From the NCBI RefSeq assembly GCF_001634885.1, contig NZ_LWEX01000224.1, positions 1 through 48,745 of the forward strand: 48,745 nt of DNA. The letters run 5' to 3'. The notes under the pieces were generated by a model, which did no database searches, was not told where the DNA came from, and saw nothing but the letters and a program-made list of their open reading frames with translations. A program made the position numbers and the translations under genes. The DNA comes from Sulfitobacter sp. HI0040 (GTDB lineage: Bacteria > Pseudomonadota > Alphaproteobacteria > Rhodobacterales > Rhodobacteraceae). Numbering within the stretch: position 1 is the stretch's first letter; each line of letters starts with the position of its first letter. Shown in pieces: positions 36,453 through 45,621 of the stretch.

Positions 36453-36986
36453 TTACTTCTTCTTGCCTTCTTTGCGGAAGATGAACTCACCCTTGTAGCG
36501 GATGCCCTTGCCCTTGTAGGGCTCCGGCTTGCGCCACGCGCGGATGTTCGCGGCCACCTGGCCTACGAGTTGTTCGTCCGTACCTTCCACGACGATTTCT
36601 GTCTGCTTCGGCGCGGTGACGGTGACGCCCTCGGGGGGCGTGTAGTCCACGTCATGCGACAGACCGAGGTTCAGCTTGAGCGTGTTGCCCTGCATCTGGG
36701 CACGATAGCCCACACCCTGGATTTCAAGCTCTTTGCGGAAGCCGTTGGTGACGCCGGTGACAAGGTTGTTCACCATCGTGCGGCTCATGCCCCACTGCTG
36801 GCGTGCACGCTTGGACTTGCCGCGCGGCGTGATGCTGACGACATTGTCTTCCACGGTCATGGTGACGTCATCCGTCGCCTTGAAGCTGCGGGTGCCCTTG
36901 GGGCCCTTCACTTCAATGGTCTGGCCCGAAACGGAAGCCGAGACGCCGGAAGGCAGTTCTACGGGTTTTTTACCAATACGAGACAT
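36453..36986 (-). CDS. rplF: 50S ribosomal protein L6
   Basis: This 177-residue protein begins [20 protein letters not shown] and ends with the L6 signature [20 protein letters not shown]. The ATG at 36986 is preferred over the upstream in-frame ATG at 37031, which lies in rpsH. Confidence 0.97.
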   Translation of the reverse strand: MSRIGKKPVELPSGVSASVSGQTIEVKGPKGTRSFKATDDVTMTVEDNVVSITPRGKSKRARQQWGMSRTMVNNLVTGVTNGFRKELEIQGVGYRAQMQGNTLKLNLGLSHDVDYTPPEGVTVTAPKQTEIVVEGTDEQLVGQVAANIRAWRKPEPYKGKGIRYKGEFIFRKEGKKK

Positions 36987-36996
36987 ATCGTTCCCC

Positions 36997-37389
36997 TTAG
37001 AATACGGTGCAGAGCACTTCGCCGCCGACATTCTGGCTGCGCGCGCTTGCGTCCGACATCACACCCTTGGGGGTGGAGACAATCGACACGCCCAGGCCCT
37101 GACGGACAACCGGGATGTCATTGACGCCCATGTAGACGCGACGACCGGGCTTGGAGACCCGCTTCAGCTCGCGAATAACAGGTTCGCCCTCGTAGTACTT
37201 GAGGCTGATTTCGATGGCGGGGTGGCCGTCGGCGCCCGTCGTCATCTCGTATCCGCGAATATAGCCCTCGTCGGCCATGACCTCCAGCACCCGCTCGCGC
37301 AGCTTGGACGCGGGCGTGATGACGGTGGACTTGCCGCGCAACTGGCTGTTGCGGATGCGTGTCAGCATATCTGCGATAGGATCGTTCAT
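36997..37389 (-). CDS. rpsH: 30S ribosomal protein S8
   Basis: This 130-residue protein begins [20 protein letters not shown] and ends with [20 protein letters not shown], the standard S8. In many bacteria S8 is the autogenous repressor of the spc operon; I do not see an obvious S8 target in the rplE leader. Confidence 0.97.
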   Translation of the reverse strand: MNDPIADMLTRIRNSQLRGKSTVITPASKLRERVLEVMADEGYIRGYEMTTGADGHPAIEISLKYYEGEPVIRELKRVSKPGRRVYMGVNDIPVVRQGLGVSIVSTPKGVMSDASARSQNVGGEVLCTVF

Positions 37390-37402
37390 CTGATGCGCCC
37401 CC

Positions 37403-37708
37403 TTACCAGCTCGACTTGACCATGCCGGGGATCTGACCGGCAGAGCCGAGATCCCGCAGCGCGATCCGCGAAATTTTCAGTTTGCGATAGTAAGCATGCG
37501 GACGGCCCGTGATCTGGCAGCGGTTGTGCAGGCGCACGGCGCTCGAGTTGCGGGGCAGTTTCGCCAGCTTCAGGGAAGCGCGGAACCGCTCTTCCATGGG
37601 CTTGCTTTCATCGTTGACGATGTCCTTCAGCGCCGCGCGCTTGGCGGCATACTTCTTGACCATTGCTTCGCGCTTCTTCTCGCGCTCGATCATGGATTTC
37701 TTAGCCAT
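37403..37708 (-). CDS. rpsN: 30S ribosomal protein S14 (zinc-free form)
   Basis: This 101-residue protein begins [20 protein letters not shown] and has [20 protein letters not shown]. The length and the absence of CxxC pairs show the zinc-independent form. Confidence 0.97.
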   Translation of the reverse strand: MAKKSMIEREKKREAMVKKYAAKRAALKDIVNDESKPMEERFRASLKLAKLPRNSSAVRLHNRCQITGRPHAYYRKLKISRIALRDLGSAGQIPGMVKSSW

Positions 37709-37726
37709 ATCTAATCTCCCCCGCGC

Positions 37727-38290
37727 TTATGAGTTGAAGGGCATGTTGAAATGCTTCAACAGGCTCTTCGCTTCAGCGTCGGTCTTCGCCGTCGTGGCGA
37801 TCACGATGTCCATTCCCCATGTCTCATCGACCTTGTCGAAGTTGATCTCGGGGAACACGATGTGCTCTTTCAGGCCCATGGCATAGTTGCCACGACCGTC
37901 GAAGCTCTTGCCCGGAACGCCGCGGAAGTCACGGATACGGGGCATTGCGATCGTGATCAGACGATCGAGAAATTCATACATGCGGTCGCCGCGCAGCGTG
38001 ACCTTGGCACCCAGGGGCATGTCTTCGCGAACACGGAAACCCGCGATCGATTTCTTTGCCACTGTGGTCAGCGCCTTCTGGCCGGCGATTGCGGTCAGGT
38101 CTTCCTGAGCCGATTTCGCCTTCTTGCTGTCGCGGACAGCTTCCGCACCGCAACCGATGTTCAGCACGATCTTGTCGAGACGTGGGATCTGCATCTCGTT
38201 GGTGTAGCCGAACTCTTCCTTCAGCGCGGCCCGGATGCTTTCGCGGTACTGCGCCTTCAGGCGGGGTGTGTAGTTTGCATCGTCAAGCAT
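37727..38290 (-). CDS. rplE: 50S ribosomal protein L5
   Basis: This 187-residue protein shows [20 protein letters not shown] and the C-terminal [20 protein letters not shown], the standard L5. It binds 5S rRNA in the central protuberance. Its start shares one base with the rplX stop. Confidence 0.97.
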   Translation of the reverse strand: MLDDANYTPRLKAQYRESIRAALKEEFGYTNEMQIPRLDKIVLNIGCGAEAVRDSKKAKSAQEDLTAIAGQKALTTVAKKSIAGFRVREDMPLGAKVTLRGDRMYEFLDRLITIAMPRIRDFRGVPGKSFDGRGNYAMGLKEHIVFPEINFDKVDETWGMDIVIATTAKTDAEAKSLLKHFNMPFNS

Positions 38291-38595
38291 CAGATCACGT
38301 CCCCTGTGGTTTTGGCAAAGCGGACTTTCTTGTCGCCGTCCATCTTGAAGCCGACGCGGGTCGCCTTGCCGTTGGCATCGACGAGCGCGAGGTTGCTGAG
38401 GTCAATGGGCATCGCCTTGGGGATGCGTCCGCCCTGCGAGGTCTGCGACTGGCGTGTGGCGCGGATCGCGATGTTCACACCGTCAACGACAGCCTTGTTG
38501 GACTTCGGGTCAACGGAAGAAATGTTCCCCGTCTTGCCCTTGTCCTTGCCGGCCAGAACGATGACCTTGTCGCCTTTGCGAAGTTTTGCAGCCAT
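38290..38595 (-). CDS. rplX: 50S ribosomal protein L24
   Basis: This 101-residue protein has the KOW motif [20 protein letters not shown] and the basic loop [20 protein letters not shown]. It initiates assembly of the large subunit. Confidence 0.97.
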   Translation of the reverse strand: MAAKLRKGDKVIVLAGKDKGKTGNISSVDPKSNKAVVDGVNIAIRATRQSQTSQGGRIPKAMPIDLSNLALVDANGKATRVGFKMDGDKKVRFAKTTGDVI

Positions 38596-38597
38596 GA

Positions 38598-38966
38598 TTA
38601 CAGCACCTCCGGAGCGAGCGAGATGATTTTCATGAAGTTCTTGCCGCGCAACTCACGCACCACCGGCCCGAAGATACGGGTGCCGACCGGCTCGTTGTTG
38701 TTGTTCAGAATGACGGCCGCGTTGCGGTCGAAGCGGATGGCGGTGCCATCGTCGCGGCGAACTTCCTTGGCGGTGCGAACAACGACGGCCTTGCGGACGT
38801 CGCCCTTTTTCACACGACCGCGGGGGATGGCTTCCTTGACCGAGACGACGATGATGTCGCCGACGGACGCGTATTTACGCTTGGAACCACCCAGAACCTT
38901 GATGCACTGAACACGGCGCGCGCCGCTGTTGTCAGCAACATCCAGGTTGGTCTGCATCTGGATCAT
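38598..38966 (-). CDS. rplN: 50S ribosomal protein L14
   Basis: This 122-residue protein begins [20 protein letters not shown] and ends [20 protein letters not shown], the standard L14. Confidence 0.98.
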   Translation of the reverse strand: MIQMQTNLDVADNSGARRVQCIKVLGGSKRKYASVGDIIVVSVKEAIPRGRVKKGDVRKAVVVRTAKEVRRDDGTAIRFDRNAAVILNNNNEPVGTRIFGPVVRELRGKNFMKIISLAPEVL

Positions 38967-39034
38967 TTGGTTTCTCCCGACCTTCTGGGGGGCGATGCGG
39001 CCCTTGCCCCAGGGTTTCGATTAATGGCAGGCGT

Positions 39035-39280
39035 TTACGCCTCGGCAGCTTCCGAGGTCAACACTTCCCAGCGTTTCGTCTTGGATTTCGGCGCACATTC
39101 GATGATGCGCACGGTATCGCCCACCTTGAACTGGTCGTTCTCGTCGTGGGCGCGGTATTTCTTGGACTTCCGGATCGTCTTTTTCAGAACCGGATGCGTA
39201 AAGCGACGCTCGACCGAAACGGTGACGGTCTGGGCGTTGGCATCGGATGTGACAGTGCCTGTCAGGATACGCTTGGGCAT
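39035..39280 (-). CDS. rpsQ: 30S ribosomal protein S17
   Basis: This 81-residue protein begins [20 protein letters not shown] and has the OB-fold block [20 protein letters not shown]. It starts three bases after the rpmC stop. Confidence 0.97.
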   Translation of the reverse strand: MPKRILTGTVTSDANAQTVTVSVERRFTHPVLKKTIRKSKKYRAHDENDQFKVGDTVRIIECAPKSKTKRWEVLTSEAAEA

Positions 39281-39283
39281 GGA

Positions 39284-39499
39284 TCAGGCTCCTTGTTCGG
39301 TCGATGCCGCGGCTGCGGCTTTCTGGTTCAGAATGGTCTTCACACGCGCGACATCACGCTTCACGGCGCGGATGCGTGCGGGGTTTTCCAACTGTCCGGT
39401 GGCCTGCTGGAAACGCAGGTTGAAGGATTCTTTCTTGAGGTTCACAAGCTCGTCGCGGAGTTGATCCGGCGTCTTGTCGTGCAGTTCCTTGGCGTTCAT
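39284..39499 (-). CDS. rpmC: 50S ribosomal protein L29
   Basis: This 71-residue helical protein begins [20 protein letters not shown] and has [20 protein letters not shown]. The ATG at 39499 has GGAAAG upstream; the longer frame to 39538 is not used. It is first in a ribosomal segment with its own promoter at 39578-39606, because rplP lies about 2.6 kb away beyond three inserted genes. Confidence 0.96.
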   Translation of the reverse strand: MNAKELHDKTPDQLRDELVNLKKESFNLRFQQATGQLENPARIRAVKRDVARVKTILNQKAAAAASTEQGA

Positions 39500-39577
39500 C
39501 GCCGCTTTCCTTTCAACATCACCGGCGGGCCGCGTCACGCGTTACCCTGATTCCCGGTGGAGTGGGGTGAAGTGCGC

Positions 39578-39606
39578 CGTATAGGTCCGTTCCCTCTGGG
39601 GCGCAA
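39578..39606 (-). promoter_or_regulatory. candidate promoter of the rpmC-to-rpmD segment
   Basis: TTGCGC (39606-39601), 17-base spacer, TATACG (39583-39578) on the minus strand, about 80 bases before rpmC. It has the same -10 box as the rpsJ and rplO promoters. Confidence 0.65.
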
Positions 39607-39623
39607 CCCCCTTGTCTTTCGGG

Positions 39624-40490
39624 CTAGGGGACCGACTTACCATCGGTTGCAGGGGCCTCCGAAAGAAAGCGCTCGATCGCCACGACATAGGCGCGAGGGC
39701 GCTCGAGCTGTGGCATGTGCCCGCACCCATCCAGCAGGACGACCTCGCACCGTGGCATGCGCGCCTGCAGTAGCGACGCATGTGCTGCAGGTACGAACAT
39801 GTCCCGCCGCCCCCAGATGGCGCATGTGGGCACATCAATCTCAGGCAGCCGTTGCAGCAGCGCCTTCCGGGGCCCCGCAGAAAACCCCTGCGCGTTCATG
39901 AAGGACCGCAATTGCGCGGCGAAAGCCATGCGCGCGCGCCGGTCCGCCGCCATGCCCAGCCGACGCCCCACGAGACGCAACGTTTCCGCACCACGGTCCT
40001 GACGCAGCGCATTGCGCAGGATACGAAAGCCCGCCACGGCGGGCCGTTTCGTCGCCTCACGCAGCACCGGCAGCGGGCCGCCGCGCAGATCGACGATGCT
40101 GTCCGGACCGATCCCGGCGGGAGCCGTCAGCACCAGACGTCGGACGCGTTCCGGTGCGACATGGGCAAGGTCCAGTGCGATGCGCCCTCCCATGCTCCAT
40201 CCGTTGATATCCACCCGGTCGAGTGCGAGCGCATCGAGCACCGCGATTGCGTGGTCCCGCATCTCCTCCGGCGCATAGCTCGCCCCGCGCGGTTTGTCGG
40301 TGCGCCCACAGCCCAGAAGATCGAAGACGATGACACGACGCTGCTGGGCCAGAGCATCCGCCGCCCCGCCCCAATCTTCGAGCGAGCCGGAGAGCCCATG
40401 CAGCATGACGAGCGGCACTTCCCCCTGCCCCAGGTCGCGGTAACGGGTACGCACCCCGCCCGCGTCTATATATCTGTCGCCCTTTGCCAT
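39624..40490 (-). CDS. alpha/beta hydrolase
   Basis: This 288-residue protein has the oxyanion-hole region VMLHGLSGSLEDWGG, the nucleophile elbow GWSMGG (Ser), an acid after PTCAIWGRRD, and the late catalytic histidine in DGCGHMPQLERPRAY. The nearest general relatives are meta-cleavage-product hydrolase and esterase types, so the substrate is unknown. Start ATG 40490 is preferred over GTG 40499. It lies between rplP and rpmC and ends 18 bases before the rpmC promoter. Confidence 0.85.
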   Translation of the reverse strand: MAKGDRYIDAGGVRTRYRDLGQGEVPLVMLHGLSGSLEDWGGAADALAQQRRVIVFDLLGCGRTDKPRGASYAPEEMRDHAIAVLDALALDRVDINGWSMGGRIALDLAHVAPERVRRLVLTAPAGIGPDSIVDLRGGPLPVLREATKRPAVAGFRILRNALRQDRGAETLRLVGRRLGMAADRRARMAFAAQLRSFMNAQGFSAGPRKALLQRLPEIDVPTCAIWGRRDMFVPAAHASLLQARMPRCEVVLLDGCGHMPQLERPRAYVVAIERFLSEAPATDGKSVP

Positions 40491-40573
40491 GCCCGACACT
40501 TGCCTGCCCCCGGGCCGACCACAAGCGCAAAGAGCCCTCGCCTTGCCATGCAGGCTGGGCTAAAACGCCGAGC

Positions 40574-41194
40574 ATGTCACAGGTCAGAACCCTCTTCGCC
40601 ACCCGCCTCTACCACGCCCGGCTATCGGCCCATGGCCCCACCATCGACGCGGACGAGTTCGAGGCGTCCTGCTATTCCATCGCGGAGGATGACGCGGCCG
40701 GTCAACAGTGGTCGGAGGACCATGGCTACCCGGGCTATACCTCCTACGCATCGCTCGGTGACCTGCCCTACCGGTTCCCGATTTTCGCGGACCTCGTTCA
40801 GGCGCTCGACGCCCATGTGGCTGACTTCGCCCGCGATCTCGCCTTCGATCTTGGCGACAAGAAGCTCACGCTGGATTCGCTCTGGATCAACATCCTCCCC
40901 GAGGGCGGAATACATACAGGGCACCTGCATCCCCATTCCGTGATCTCGGGCACCACCTACGTCGCGATGCCGGACGGGGCCAGCGCCATCAAGTTCGAAG
41001 ACCCCCGTCTGCCGATGATGATGGCAGCCCCGGGCCGCAGGAAGGATGCCCCGGAGGAATTGAAGACCTTTGCCTATGTCGCGCCGAAAGTTGGCGATGT
41101 GCTGCTCTGGGAAAGCTGGCTGCGTCACGAAGTGCCCATGAACATGAGCGAGGATGATCGCCTCTCCGTGTCATTCAACTACGGTTGGGGCTGA
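40574..41194 (+). CDS. 2OG-Fe(II) oxygenase-like protein (TIGR02466 family)
   Basis: This 206-residue protein has the pattern of the TIGR02466 putative 2-oxoglutarate/Fe(II) oxygenases. Metal ligands are likely among H117/H119 in HTGHLHPHS and H185 in WESWLRHEVPMN. R196 in RLSVSFNY is the 2-oxoglutarate anchor. The core sits in double-stranded-helix strands (SLWINILPEGG, ISGTTYVAMP, VGDVLLWES). The substrate is unknown. It is on the plus strand between rplP and rpmC, divergent from the hydrolase gene. The ATG at 40574 is chosen at the family start MSQVRTLFATRLY. Confidence 0.82.
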   Translation: MSQVRTLFATRLYHARLSAHGPTIDADEFEASCYSIAEDDAAGQQWSEDHGYPGYTSYASLGDLPYRFPIFADLVQALDAHVADFARDLAFDLGDKKLTLDSLWINILPEGGIHTGHLHPHSVISGTTYVAMPDGASAIKFEDPRLPMMMAAPGRRKDAPEELKTFAYVAPKVGDVLLWESWLRHEVPMNMSEDDRLSVSFNYGWG

Positions 41195-41206
41195 CAGACA
41201 CCGACG

Positions 41207-41890
41207 CTAGAACAGCACGTTACAGCCCAAGGTTACCCGCAGGGCGGCGATCAGTTCATCGAGGCTCTCGGCACCGGAGTAGGTGCCGCCCGTTCGGTCC
41301 GCAAGGCAGCGTGCCACCGGCTCCGCCTCGACATAATCGCTGGCACCTTGGCTGCCCCATGCGAAATAATCACCGCGCACCTTGAAGCCGATCACATGCA
41401 CCGTGGTTGCAAGCCCCTCGGCCGACAGGTCTGCGGCCAGTGCACAGGGCTGCCCCCCGCAGGTCTCCTTCCCGTCTGTCACCAGAACTATGGTCGCCGG
41501 TTGCTCCTCATACTTCAAAACGCCCGCCGCCATTTCAACCGCGGCGGTAAGCGCCGTGCTGCCTTCCGGCGACAGGGCGTCGACCGCGCCGATCAAACGA
41601 TCCGCTGCATTCTGAACCGGAGGGAAATGCAACTTCACACCCCCGCAGGGATCGACGCTACCCGGCCCATAGACCAAAAGCCCGATGCGCCGGTCCGCCG
41701 CCACCTGCGGCATGACCGTCGCAACGGCGCGCCGCGCCTCGAATATGCGGGGCTCGCCAATCTGATTAAAGCCCATCTCGGCCATGGAGCCGGACCCGTC
41801 GAAAACAAGCATGGCATCGTCAGTGCACTGCTGCGCTGAGGCGGCGGTGGTCACAATGGACAGGCAGAGTACTGGCAATGAAAGGCGCAT
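41207..41890 (-). CDS. secreted von Willebrand factor A domain protein
   Basis: This 227-residue protein starts MRLSLPVLCLSIVTTAASAQ, a Sec signal peptide cleaved near ASA-QQ. The vWA domain begins with the MIDAS motif DGSGSMAEM, continues with the conserved threonine in STALTAAVEM and VLVTDGKETCGG, and four or more cysteines suggest periplasmic disulfides. The role is probably protein or surface binding; the partner is unknown. It lies downstream of the rplP terminator and converges with the oxygenase gene. The ATG at 41890 is chosen for the signal peptide. Confidence 0.85.
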   Translation of the reverse strand: MRLSLPVLCLSIVTTAASAQQCTDDAMLVFDGSGSMAEMGFNQIGEPRIFEARRAVATVMPQVAADRRIGLLVYGPGSVDPCGGVKLHFPPVQNAADRLIGAVDALSPEGSTALTAAVEMAAGVLKYEEQPATIVLVTDGKETCGGQPCALAADLSAEGLATTVHVIGFKVRGDYFAWGSQGASDYVEAEPVARCLADRTGGTYSGAESLDELIAALRVTLGCNVLF

Positions 41891-41972
41891 GTCCGAAGGG
41901 TCACCGCACCGCTGGCGTTTGTCTAGGGTTTTCACCAGTACCCGGGGGGCACCTTCGTCTCGGTCGGCCAAA

Positions 41973-42004
41973 CGCAAAGGCCCCCGCCGTTACCGGCGGA
42001 GGCC
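41973..42004 (-). terminator. Rho-independent terminator after rplP
   Basis: On the minus strand GGCCTCCGCCG-GTAA-CGGCGGGGGCC forms an 11-base stem followed by TTTGCGTTT. One pair is a G-U wobble only in the minus-strand RNA, which supports that orientation. It ends the rplB-to-rplP segment. Confidence 0.85.
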
Positions 42005-42052
42005 CTGAATTTCGATGACGTTTGACGCCTTGGCGGCGTCAAACGATGCGAC

Positions 42053-42466
42053 TTACCAGTCTTCGCGAACGACGACGCGTGTTTTGATCGGCAGCTTCAT
42101 CGCGGCAAGGCGCAGCGCCTCCCGTGCGATGTCTTCGCCAACACCGTCCAGTTCGAACATCACGCGACCGGGCTTGACCTTACAGGCCCAGAAGTCGACC
42201 GAACCCTTACCTTTACCCATACGAACTTCGACGGGCTTGGAGGTCACGGGCACATCCGGGAAAATCCGGATCCAGACACGGCCCTGACGCTTCATGTGAC
42301 GCGTCATGGCACGACGTGCCGCTTCGATCTGGCGCGCAGTCACCCGCTCGGGCTCCAGCGCCTTCAGGCCGAAGGTGCCGAAGTTGAGGTCGGAACCGCC
42401 CTTGGCCAGGCCCTTGATGGAGCCTTTGAACTGCTTGCGGAATTTAGTGCGTTTTGGTTGTAGCAT
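42053..42466 (-). CDS. rplP: 50S ribosomal protein L16
   Basis: This 137-residue protein begins [20 protein letters not shown] and has [20 protein letters not shown] and [20 protein letters not shown]. The arginine region around the RMGKGKG loop is the site hydroxylated by YcfD in E. coli. It is last in its segment and followed by a terminator. Confidence 0.98.
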   Translation of the reverse strand: MLQPKRTKFRKQFKGSIKGLAKGGSDLNFGTFGLKALEPERVTARQIEAARRAMTRHMKRQGRVWIRIFPDVPVTSKPVEVRMGKGKGSVDFWACKVKPGRVMFELDGVGEDIAREALRLAAMKLPIKTRVVVREDW

Positions 42467-42479
42467 CCGTCATTCCCCC

Positions 42480-43187
42480 TTAGCGACGACCGCCTGCACC
42501 GCGAGGTGCCGGGCCATCCTGAAGTTCCTGCGCCTTGCGATCCCGCGCGGCCGGATCATGTTCCATGATCTCGCCTTTGAAGATCCATGTCTTGATGCCG
42601 ATGATGCCATAGGCCGTCATCGCTTCGACATGAGCGTAATCGATGTCCGCACGCAGTGTGTGGAGCGGCACGCGACCTTCACGGTACCATTCCGTCCGCG
42701 CGATTTCAGCACCACCCAGACGACCGGCGAGGTTGACCCGGATACCGAGTGCACCCATGCGCATGGCATTCTGAACGGCACGCTTCATTGCGCGACGGAA
42801 GGAAACCCGGCGCTCAAGCTGCTGGGCGATGCTTTCGCCGACCAGCTGTGCGTCCAGTTCCGGCTTGCGAACCTCGACGATGTTGAGGTGCAGATCGGAT
42901 TTGGTCATCTTGGCGATCTTCTGGCGCAGACCTTCGATGTCCGCACCTTTCTTGCCGATGATGACGCCCGGGCGGGCCGTGTGAATCGTGACGCGGCACT
43001 TCTTGTGCGGGCGTTCGATGATCACGCGGGCCACGCCGGCCTGCTTGCACTCTTCCTTGATGAAGGACCGGATGGCCAGATCTTCGAGCAGAAGATCGCC
43101 GTAGTCCTTCGTGTCGGCATACCAGCGGCTGTCCCAGGTACGGTTGACCTGCAGGCGCATACCGATCGGATTTACTTTGTTACCCAT
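42480..43187 (-). CDS. rpsC: 30S ribosomal protein S3
   Basis: This 235-residue protein has the KH domain motif [20 protein letters not shown] and the C-terminal core [20 protein letters not shown] then [20 protein letters not shown]. It forms part of the mRNA entry channel. Its start shares a base with the rplV stop. Confidence 0.98.
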   Translation of the reverse strand: MGNKVNPIGMRLQVNRTWDSRWYADTKDYGDLLLEDLAIRSFIKEECKQAGVARVIIERPHKKCRVTIHTARPGVIIGKKGADIEGLRQKIAKMTKSDLHLNIVEVRKPELDAQLVGESIAQQLERRVSFRRAMKRAVQNAMRMGALGIRVNLAGRLGGAEIARTEWYREGRVPLHTLRADIDYAHVEAMTAYGIIGIKTWIFKGEIMEHDPAARDRKAQELQDGPAPRGAGGRR

Positions 43188-43567
43188 CAGGCTTGCTCCT
43201 CGACTTGACGCACCTTGATCGTGATTTCGGAAAACGGCTTCACGATCTTGCCGAACCGGCCACGGGCGCGCGGACGACCACGCTTCATGATCAGGTTCTT
43301 GCCGACATAGGCTTCGGCGACGACCAGTTCGTCAACGTCCAGATTGTGGTTGTTCTCGGCGTTCGCGATTGCGGACTGAAGGCATTTCTTCACGTCCTGC
43401 GCGATCCGCTTCTTGGAGAAGGTCAGGTCCGTCAGGGCCTTGTCCACCTTCTTGCCACGGATCAATGCGGCGACGAGGTTCAGTTTCTGCGGGCTGGTAC
43501 GAAGCATGCGCAGTTTCGCCATCGCTTCGTTATCGGCCACGCGGCGGGGATTCTTATCCTTGCTCAT
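43187..43567 (-). CDS. rplV: 50S ribosomal protein L22
   Basis: This 126-residue protein has [20 protein letters not shown], the [20 protein letters not shown] region and the tunnel loop [20 protein letters not shown]. It lines the exit tunnel. Confidence 0.97.
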   Translation of the reverse strand: MSKDKNPRRVADNEAMAKLRMLRTSPQKLNLVAALIRGKKVDKALTDLTFSKKRIAQDVKKCLQSAIANAENNHNLDVDELVVAEAYVGKNLIMKRGRPRARGRFGKIVKPFSEITIKVRQVEEQA

Positions 43568-43570
43568 GGC

Positions 43571-43849
43571 TTATTTCCGCTTCGCTTTTTTGTCGGCGGC
43601 ATGACCGTAATAGGTCCGGGTCGGCGAATACTCACCGAACTTCTGACCGATCATGTCTTCGCTGACGTTGACTGGGATATGCTTGTGACCGTTGTAGACG
43701 CCGAACGTCAGGCCCACGAACTGGGGCAGGATCGTCGAACGGCGCGACCAGATCTTGATCACTTCGCTGCGGCCGCTTTCGCGGGATGCTTCGGCCTTCT
43801 TGAGGACATAAGAGTCGACAAAAGGACCTTTCCATACTGAACGAGCCAT
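43571..43849 (-). CDS. rpsS: 30S ribosomal protein S19
   Basis: This 92-residue protein begins [20 protein letters not shown] and has the signature [20 protein letters not shown], the standard S19 of the 30S head. Confidence 0.98.
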   Translation of the reverse strand: MARSVWKGPFVDSYVLKKAEASRESGRSEVIKIWSRRSTILPQFVGLTFGVYNGHKHIPVNVSEDMIGQKFGEYSPTRTYYGHAADKKAKRK

Positions 43850-43852
43850 TGA

Positions 43853-44695
43853 TTAACGCCCCTTCTTCTTGGCGTGGCGCGAGCGGACGATGAGCTTGCT
43901 GGACGCTTTGTTCTTGTTACGGGTCTTGGCACCCTTCGTCGGCTTACCCCAAGGAGTAACCGGGTGACGACCACCGGATGTACGGCCTTCACCACCACCA
44001 TGCGGGTGGTCGATCGGGTTCATGACCACACCACGCACCGAAGGACGGATGCCCTTGTGACGCATGCGGCCGGCCTTGCCGTAGTTCTGGTTCGAGTTGT
44101 CGGGGTTGCTGACGGCACCGACGGTGGCCATGCATTCCTGACGCACGAGGCGAAGCTCGCCCGAGCTGAGGCGGATCTGGGCGTAGCCGCCATCGCGACC
44201 GACGAACTGGGCATAGGTGCCCGCCGCCCGTGCGATCTGACCACCCTTGCCGGGCTTCATCTCGATGTTGTGGACGATCGTACCGATCGGCATGCCGGAG
44301 AACGGCATCGCGTTGCCCGGCTTGATATCGACCTTCTGGCCGGCGATGACCTTGTCACCCACCGCCAGGCGCTGCGGCGCGAGGATATAGGCCTGCTCGC
44401 CGTCTTCGTATTGAATGAGCGCGATGAACGCGGTCCGGTTCGGGTCATATTCGATCCGCGCGACTACAGCGGACATGTCCAGCTTGTTGCGCTTGAAATC
44501 GACGATGCGGTAGAGGCGCTTGGCTCCCCCACCCTTGCGACGCATTGTGATCCGTCCGGTGTTGTTCCGTCCGCCATTCTTGGTCAGACCCTCTGTGAGG
44601 GCTTTGACCGGGCGGCCTTTCCAAAGCTCCGAACGGTCGATCAGTACCAGCCCACGCTGGCCCGGCGTCGTCGGTTTGTACGACTTGAGTGCCAT
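43853..44695 (-). CDS. rplB: 50S ribosomal protein L2
   Basis: This 280-residue protein begins [20 protein letters not shown], has the RNA-binding blocks and the peptidyl-transferase loop [20 protein letters not shown] with its conserved histidine. The ATG at 44695 is chosen; the longer frame to 44791 is not supported. It is the first gene of a segment with its own promoter, because the upstream neighbour rplW is separated by a divergent toxin-antitoxin module. Confidence 0.98.
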   Translation of the reverse strand: MALKSYKPTTPGQRGLVLIDRSELWKGRPVKALTEGLTKNGGRNNTGRITMRRKGGGAKRLYRIVDFKRNKLDMSAVVARIEYDPNRTAFIALIQYEDGEQAYILAPQRLAVGDKVIAGQKVDIKPGNAMPFSGMPIGTIVHNIEMKPGKGGQIARAAGTYAQFVGRDGGYAQIRLSSGELRLVRQECMATVGAVSNPDNSNQNYGKAGRMRHKGIRPSVRGVVMNPIDHPHGGGEGRTSGGRHPVTPWGKPTKGAKTRNKNKASSKLIVRSRHAKKKGR

Positions 44696-44750
44696 GTTGT
44701 CTGTCTTCCGTTTAGCTGACGACGAGGGCACGCCCCCGCCTATGGTATGA

Positions 44751-44818
44751 AGGGCCCCGAAGGTCCCCGTGATGGATGTCCTTGCGAACAAAGACAGAGC
44801 CCCGGACGAATCCGGGGC
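44751..44818 (-). other. two TTCG-loop hairpins in the rplB leader
   Basis: gccccgga-cgaa-tccggggc (44799-44818) is a perfect 8-base stem with a TTCG loop in the minus-strand RNA, followed by TCTGTCTTTGTT. A second, imperfect hairpin with a TTCG loop lies at 44751-44767. They are at the very start of the predicted rplB transcript. They could stabilise it, act as an attenuator, or be a relic terminator of the ancestral operon. Confidence 0.5.
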
Positions 44819-44832
44819 CTTGCCGATGGGGT

Positions 44833-44861
44833 CTGTTAGGGGGGATCGGGGAGAGGGTCAA
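44833..44861 (-). promoter_or_regulatory. candidate promoter of rplB-rpsS-rplV-rpsC-rplP
   Basis: TTGACC (44861-44856), 17-base spacer, TAACAG (44838-44833). The whole block TTGACC-CTCTCCCCGATCCCCCC-TAAC is very close to the rpsM promoter block, which supports both as true promoters of one class. Confidence 0.7.
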
Positions 44862-44865
44862 GGCA

Positions 44866-44895
44866 TCTTTAGAACCTTGTTCTTTAGAAGCTTGT
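44866..44895. repeat. tandem 15-base repeat, possible antitoxin operator
   Basis: tctttagaaccttgt is followed at once by tctttagaagcttgt, differing at one position. The pair lies between the rplB -35 box (ending 44861) and the start of the antitoxin gene at 44938, in the shared divergent control region. It is a natural candidate for binding by the HTH antitoxin. Confidence 0.55.
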
Positions 44896-44937
44896 CTAGA
44901 CTCATTCTCAGTGGCATTCATACATAGAGGAGTCTGT

Positions 44938-45621
44938 ATGTCTTTCGAAAATCTCATAGGGATAGGTCTTTATACGCCAGTTGAGGCGCAGAGACTGCTT
45001 GGAGTCTCGGCTTCAAAAATTTCTCGATGGTTAAGAGGTCATGCAACGAACCAGAAGCAGTATCAGCCCCTCTGGGAACCAGAAGTAATGCTGAACGACG
45101 GGGCTGTGTACCTTAGCTTTCGTGACCTAATGGAAGTTCGCGCAGCAGATCAATTCATTAACGCTGGGGTAAGCCCTCAGACGATCCGCAAAGCGATAAT
45201 TGAGGCCCGACAGGAACTTAACTTAGTCCACCCGCTATCCTCAACACGATTCCGAACCGACGGACGTACAATCTTCTTGGAGATCGCGGAGCAGGAGGCG
45301 GATCCCAAGTTATTTGATCTTTTCAAGAAGCAATATGCATTTTCAAAGATTATGGAACGTAGCCTCAAAGACGTCGAATTTGATGGTAGTGTTCCCGATC
45401 GATGGTGGATCTCTTCAAAGCGGTCAGGAATATTGGTCGATCCAGAGTATTCGTTTGGCCAGCCAATTGAGTGTGAGACAGCTATCCCAACTACAGTTCT
45501 TGCAAACGCTGCAAAGGCAGAGGGAAGTGTCGTAAAGGCAGCGCGAGCATGGAATGTCACTCCACGCCAAATTGAACGGGCCGTGCGATTTGAATCCACT
45601 TTGACGCAGAAAGCCGCTTGA
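44938..45621 (+). CDS. antitoxin with N-terminal helix-turn-helix and C-terminal DUF433-like domain
   Basis: This 227-residue protein has a MerR-like or excisionase-like helix-turn-helix near 12-35 (YTPVEAQRLLGVSASKISRW) and a C-terminal DUF433-like domain at about 159-219 (ILVDPEYSFGQPIECETAIP then VVKAARAWNVTPRQIERAV). DUF433 proteins are partners of PIN-like DUF5615 toxins, one of which follows with a four-base overlap. It should neutralise the toxin and repress its own promoter. The ATG at 44938 has GAGGAG upstream. Composition is AT-rich relative to neighbours. It is transcribed divergently from rplB and lies inside the S10 cluster between rplB and rplW. Confidence 0.8.
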   Translation: MSFENLIGIGLYTPVEAQRLLGVSASKISRWLRGHATNQKQYQPLWEPEVMLNDGAVYLSFRDLMEVRAADQFINAGVSPQTIRKAIIEARQELNLVHPLSSTRFRTDGRTIFLEIAEQEADPKLFDLFKKQYAFSKIMERSLKDVEFDGSVPDRWWISSKRSGILVDPEYSFGQPIECETAIPTTVLANAAKAEGSVVKAARAWNVTPRQIERAVRFESTLTQKAA

